The notes under the pieces: model-generated
What the model saw: the letters and a program-made list of their open reading frames with translations, nothing else
Databases searched by the model: none
What the model was told of the DNA's origin: nothing
Shown: piece after piece, positions 6,232 to 7,350 of the stretch
How positions within the stretch are numbered: position 1 is the stretch's first letter
Layout of the letters: every line of letters begins with the position of its first letter
DNA from: Actinomycetota bacterium
GTDB taxonomy: Bacteria; Actinomycetota; Acidimicrobiia; Acidimicrobiales; JAMCPL01
DNA length: 7,350 nucleotides
Direction: 5' to 3'
NCBI GenBank assembly: GCA_023379725.1
Contig: JAMCPC010000045.1
Span: forward strand, 1-7,350
Position numbers and translations under genes: made by a program

Positions 6232-6248
6232 CGGGATATTTGACCGGT
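6156..6248. repeat. Direct duplication of the panD stop / nadB start region, 72-bp offset
   Basis: The 21-bp sequence TCATCGGGATATTTGACCGGT is identical at 6156-6176 and 6228-6248; a shorter copy (ATTCATCGGGA) lies at 6216-6226. On the minus strand it reads ACCGGTCAAATATCCCGATGA, which in the right copy is the last codons and stop of panD. Between the copies are two GGTAGAAA boxes (6178-6185, 6204-6211) around a 6-bp hairpin with a 3-nt loop (6188-6202). Confidence 0.9.
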
Positions 6249-6623
6249 AGTACCTGTATTCAGGTGCAATGAAACTCCATTTAGGGTAGGACGGTTACGA
6301 TCATCTACATGCACTACCTTAGGAGTATAGTTGGCTAACTCCTCCTCCTCATAATCGGCATAGGTCAATATAATCACCTTGTCCCCCGGATGAACCAACC
6401 TGGCTGCGGCACCATTCAGGCAAATCTGTCCGGCATCGCCCTCTATGGCATACGTTTCAAAGCGGGCACCGTTATCAATATCCAGTACCGCTACCTGCTC
6501 ATTCTCCATAATGTCCGCAAGTTCCATCAAGGCCGGATCTATGCTAATTGAGCCTATATAATTGATATTCGCTTCCGTTACGGTAGCCCTGTGTATCTTG
6601 GACTTTAGCATATGCCTTCTCAT
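6228..6623 (-). CDS. panD: Aspartate 1-decarboxylase (pyruvoyl-dependent)
   Basis: PanD decarboxylates L-aspartate to beta-alanine for pantothenate synthesis. It is made as a proenzyme that cleaves itself between Gly24 and Ser25, turning the serine into the pyruvoyl cofactor. Here YIGSISID places Gly24-Ser25 exactly where the family has it when the start is ATG 6623. Other family blocks are MLKSKIHRATVT at 5-16, VDIDNG-like VLDIDNGARFETYAI near 46-60, and LNGAAARLVHPGDKVIILTYA near 69-89. Its length of 131 aa is near normal, with a short extra C-terminal tail after the LNGVSLHL segment. AAGGA lies seven bases before the ATG. Upstream, the same initiation region occurs a second time (ATG 6724), out of frame with panD. 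The stop overlaps the ATG of a mini-ORF that leads into nadB. Confidence 0.96.
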   Translation of the reverse strand: MRRHMLKSKIHRATVTEANINYIGSISIDPALMELADIMENEQVAVLDIDNGARFETYAIEGDAGQICLNGAAARLVHPGDKVIILTYADYEEEELANYTPKVVHVDDRNRPTLNGVSLHLNTGTTGQISR

Positions 6624-6724
6624 GCTGCTATCCTTCCTCCTATTGCCCTTCCTGCTGCCGCTCTTTTTGCTGTTACTCTTCTTACTGTTGCTACTTCTAC
6701 GATCTGGAAAATATGCCTTCTCAT
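6620..6724 (-). CDS. Possible 34-residue basic mini-ORF between panC and panD
   Basis: It starts at ATG 6724, two bases after the panC stop, with AAGGA seven bases upstream, a better site than several full-length genes here have. It ends in an ATGA overlap with the panD start (6620-6623). It begins MRRHIFQIVEV, then reads five-residue units (ATVRR, VTAKR, AAAGR, AIGGR), with about eight Arg/Lys and one acidic residue. The start is a copy of the panD start carried out of frame by a 101-bp offset. It may be a translated leader or coupling cistron, or simply a product of the duplication. No family is recognised. Confidence 0.4.
   Translation of the reverse strand: MRRHIFQIVEVATVRRVTAKRAAAGRAIGGRIAA
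6633..6692 (-). repeat. 15-bp degenerate tandem array, 4 units, between panC and panD
   Basis: The minus-strand units are AGCAACAGTAAGAAG, AGTAACAGCAAAAAG, AGCGGCAGCAGGAAG and GGCAATAGGAGGAAG. In the panD frame they would read SNSKK, SNSKK, SGSRK, GNRRK, and units 1 and 2 differ only at third positions. Yet that frame has no start codon before the array: the nearest upstream in-frame stop is inside the panC end, and no ATG, GTG or TTG follows it. The array is purine-rich on the transcribed strand. Confidence 0.75.
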
Positions 6725-6726
6725 AT

Positions 6727-7350
6727 CTATATCCTTTCTATCCTCCCATGATCATATTGTACTTCGATATTATCTATCAGCCTAACATCACCGACCTTGG
6801 CTGCAACAAGTAGCCTAATACACTCTCCATCATTGCCAAGCTTATTACCTACTGGCACAAAACTATCTGCATAGACTATTTCGGCATATTCTACCAACAC
6901 CCCCTCCTCTTTTTCCATCTCAACAACCATAGCCTTTTTGGCCACATCGACACCAGTGTTGGAGCAAATCGCCTTCTCTCCTGCGAGCAGGGCACGGTAG
7001 AGAGACAGCGCAGCCTTGCGCATCTTTGGCGACAGGTTTCTATTACGGCTGGACATGGCAAGACCGTCAGCCTCCCTGACCGTAGGACACGGTACGATCT
7101 CTATCGGAAGCAGCATTTCCCTGACCAACTCCCTGACAACTGCAATCTGCTGATAATCCTTCTCGCCAAAATACGCCTTACACCTCCCCGCAATAGCAAA
7201 CAACTTGGCTACTACGGTTGCAACCCCGTCAAAATGACCTGGCCTGAAAGCACCCTCCAGTATCTCCGTGACACCTGATACATGTACCACGCTGCCAGGC
7301 GGTGCCGGATATCCAGGATACATCTCTTCCACGCTCGGGACAAACACTAT
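6727..7350 (-). CDS. panC: Pantoate--beta-alanine ligase, partial (5' end beyond the window)
   Basis: PanC condenses pantoate with beta-alanine using ATP to form pantothenate, using PanD's product. The visible 207 residues are the C-terminal two thirds or so. They include the end of the nucleotide-binding domain (FVPSVEEMYPG, LEGAFRPGHFDGVATVVAKLF, YFGEKDYQQIAVVRELV), the TVREADGLAMSSRNRNLS block with its KMSKS-like SSRN, and the C-terminal dimer domain ending RLIDNIEV. The frame continues to the right edge without a start that fits, since the HIGH-like motif and pantoate-binding region must lie further upstream. Unlike its neighbours, the visible part carries no tandem repeats. It ends two bases before the mini-ORF at 6724. 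Confidence 0.95.
   Translation of the reverse strand: MVFVPSVEEMYPGYPAPPGSVVHVSGVTEILEGAFRPGHFDGVATVVAKLFAIAGRCKAYFGEKDYQQIAVVRELVREMLLPIEIVPCPTVREADGLAMSSRNRNLSPKMRKAALSLYRALLAGEKAICSNTGVDVAKKAMVVEMEKEEGVLVEYAEIVYADSFVPVGNKLGNDGECIRLLVAAKVGDVRLIDNIEVQYDHGRIERI

Larger units (their letters stand above)
6610..6746 (-). repeat. Duplicated panD translation-initiation region
   Basis: ATGAGAAGGCATAT (14 bp, minus strand) occurs at 6610-6623 as the true panD start and at 6711-6724, a 101-bp offset. Both copies are preceded by AAGGATA plus five unrelated bases. Further upstream GGAGGA occurs in both, with a 5-bp gap difference. So ribosome-binding site, spacer length, ATG and the first codons (MRRH) are all present twice. 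Confidence 0.9.

Noticed and set aside
4396..6248. Repeats as assembly or sequencing errors
   Set aside because: Most arrays are degenerate, keep the frame and differ at synonymous positions, which random error or mis-assembly would not produce. Exact copy numbers of the perfect repeats could still be wrong.
6562..6813. Plus-strand Leu-rich frame over the panC/panD junction
   Set aside because: Its leucine run is the complement of the purine-rich 15-bp array, and it overlaps conserved PanD and PanC ends. It has no ribosome-binding site.

Overview
The window is one strand-coherent block. Every gene I can support reads on the minus strand, so transcription runs from position 7350 towards 1. 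In transcription order it holds panC (3' part only), panD, nadB, nadC, coaX, lysS and the first part of an alpha/beta hydrolase. Gaps between genes are short or absent, so this looks like one long operon whose promoter lies beyond the right edge. I see no convincing promoter, intrinsic terminator, tRNA, rRNA, CRISPR array or transposase.

The gene order and the protein sequences (LysRS, PanC, type III pantothenate kinase) resemble Actinobacteria, perhaps Acidimicrobiia. This is recalled synteny, not a search. Base composition looks close to even by eye, which would be low for free-living relatives. The block joins two cofactor pathways that share L-aspartate. PanD makes beta-alanine from aspartate, PanC joins it to pantoate, and CoaX phosphorylates the pantothenate (CoA route). 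NadB oxidises aspartate to iminoaspartate, and NadC turns quinolinate into nicotinate mononucleotide (NAD route). nadA, panB and the rest of panC are not in view.

The enzymes keep their catalytic motifs, but almost every gene has been swollen by short, mostly degenerate tandem repeats. NadB (about 661 aa; about 540 is usual) carries three arrays with units of 18, 21 and 30 bp. CoaX (364 aa; about 255-260 is usual) has a 27-bp repeat in an N-terminal loop and a 39-bp repeat tail. NadC has an 18-bp duplication at its N-terminus, and the hydrolase has 12-bp and 15-bp repeats in an N-terminal extension. The unit sequences are unrelated between arrays. In several arrays the differences between units fall at synonymous third positions.

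The gene junctions are affected too. The panD initiation region is present twice around a 15-bp array. The panD stop/nadB start region is present twice, 72 bp apart. The coaX tail repeat carries two copies of the lysS Shine-Dalgarno plus ATG. Three mini-ORFs of 21-34 codons sit in the junctions, mostly linked by ATGA stop/start overlaps. This repeat growth in core metabolic genes and at their translation junctions is the most unusual signal in the window.
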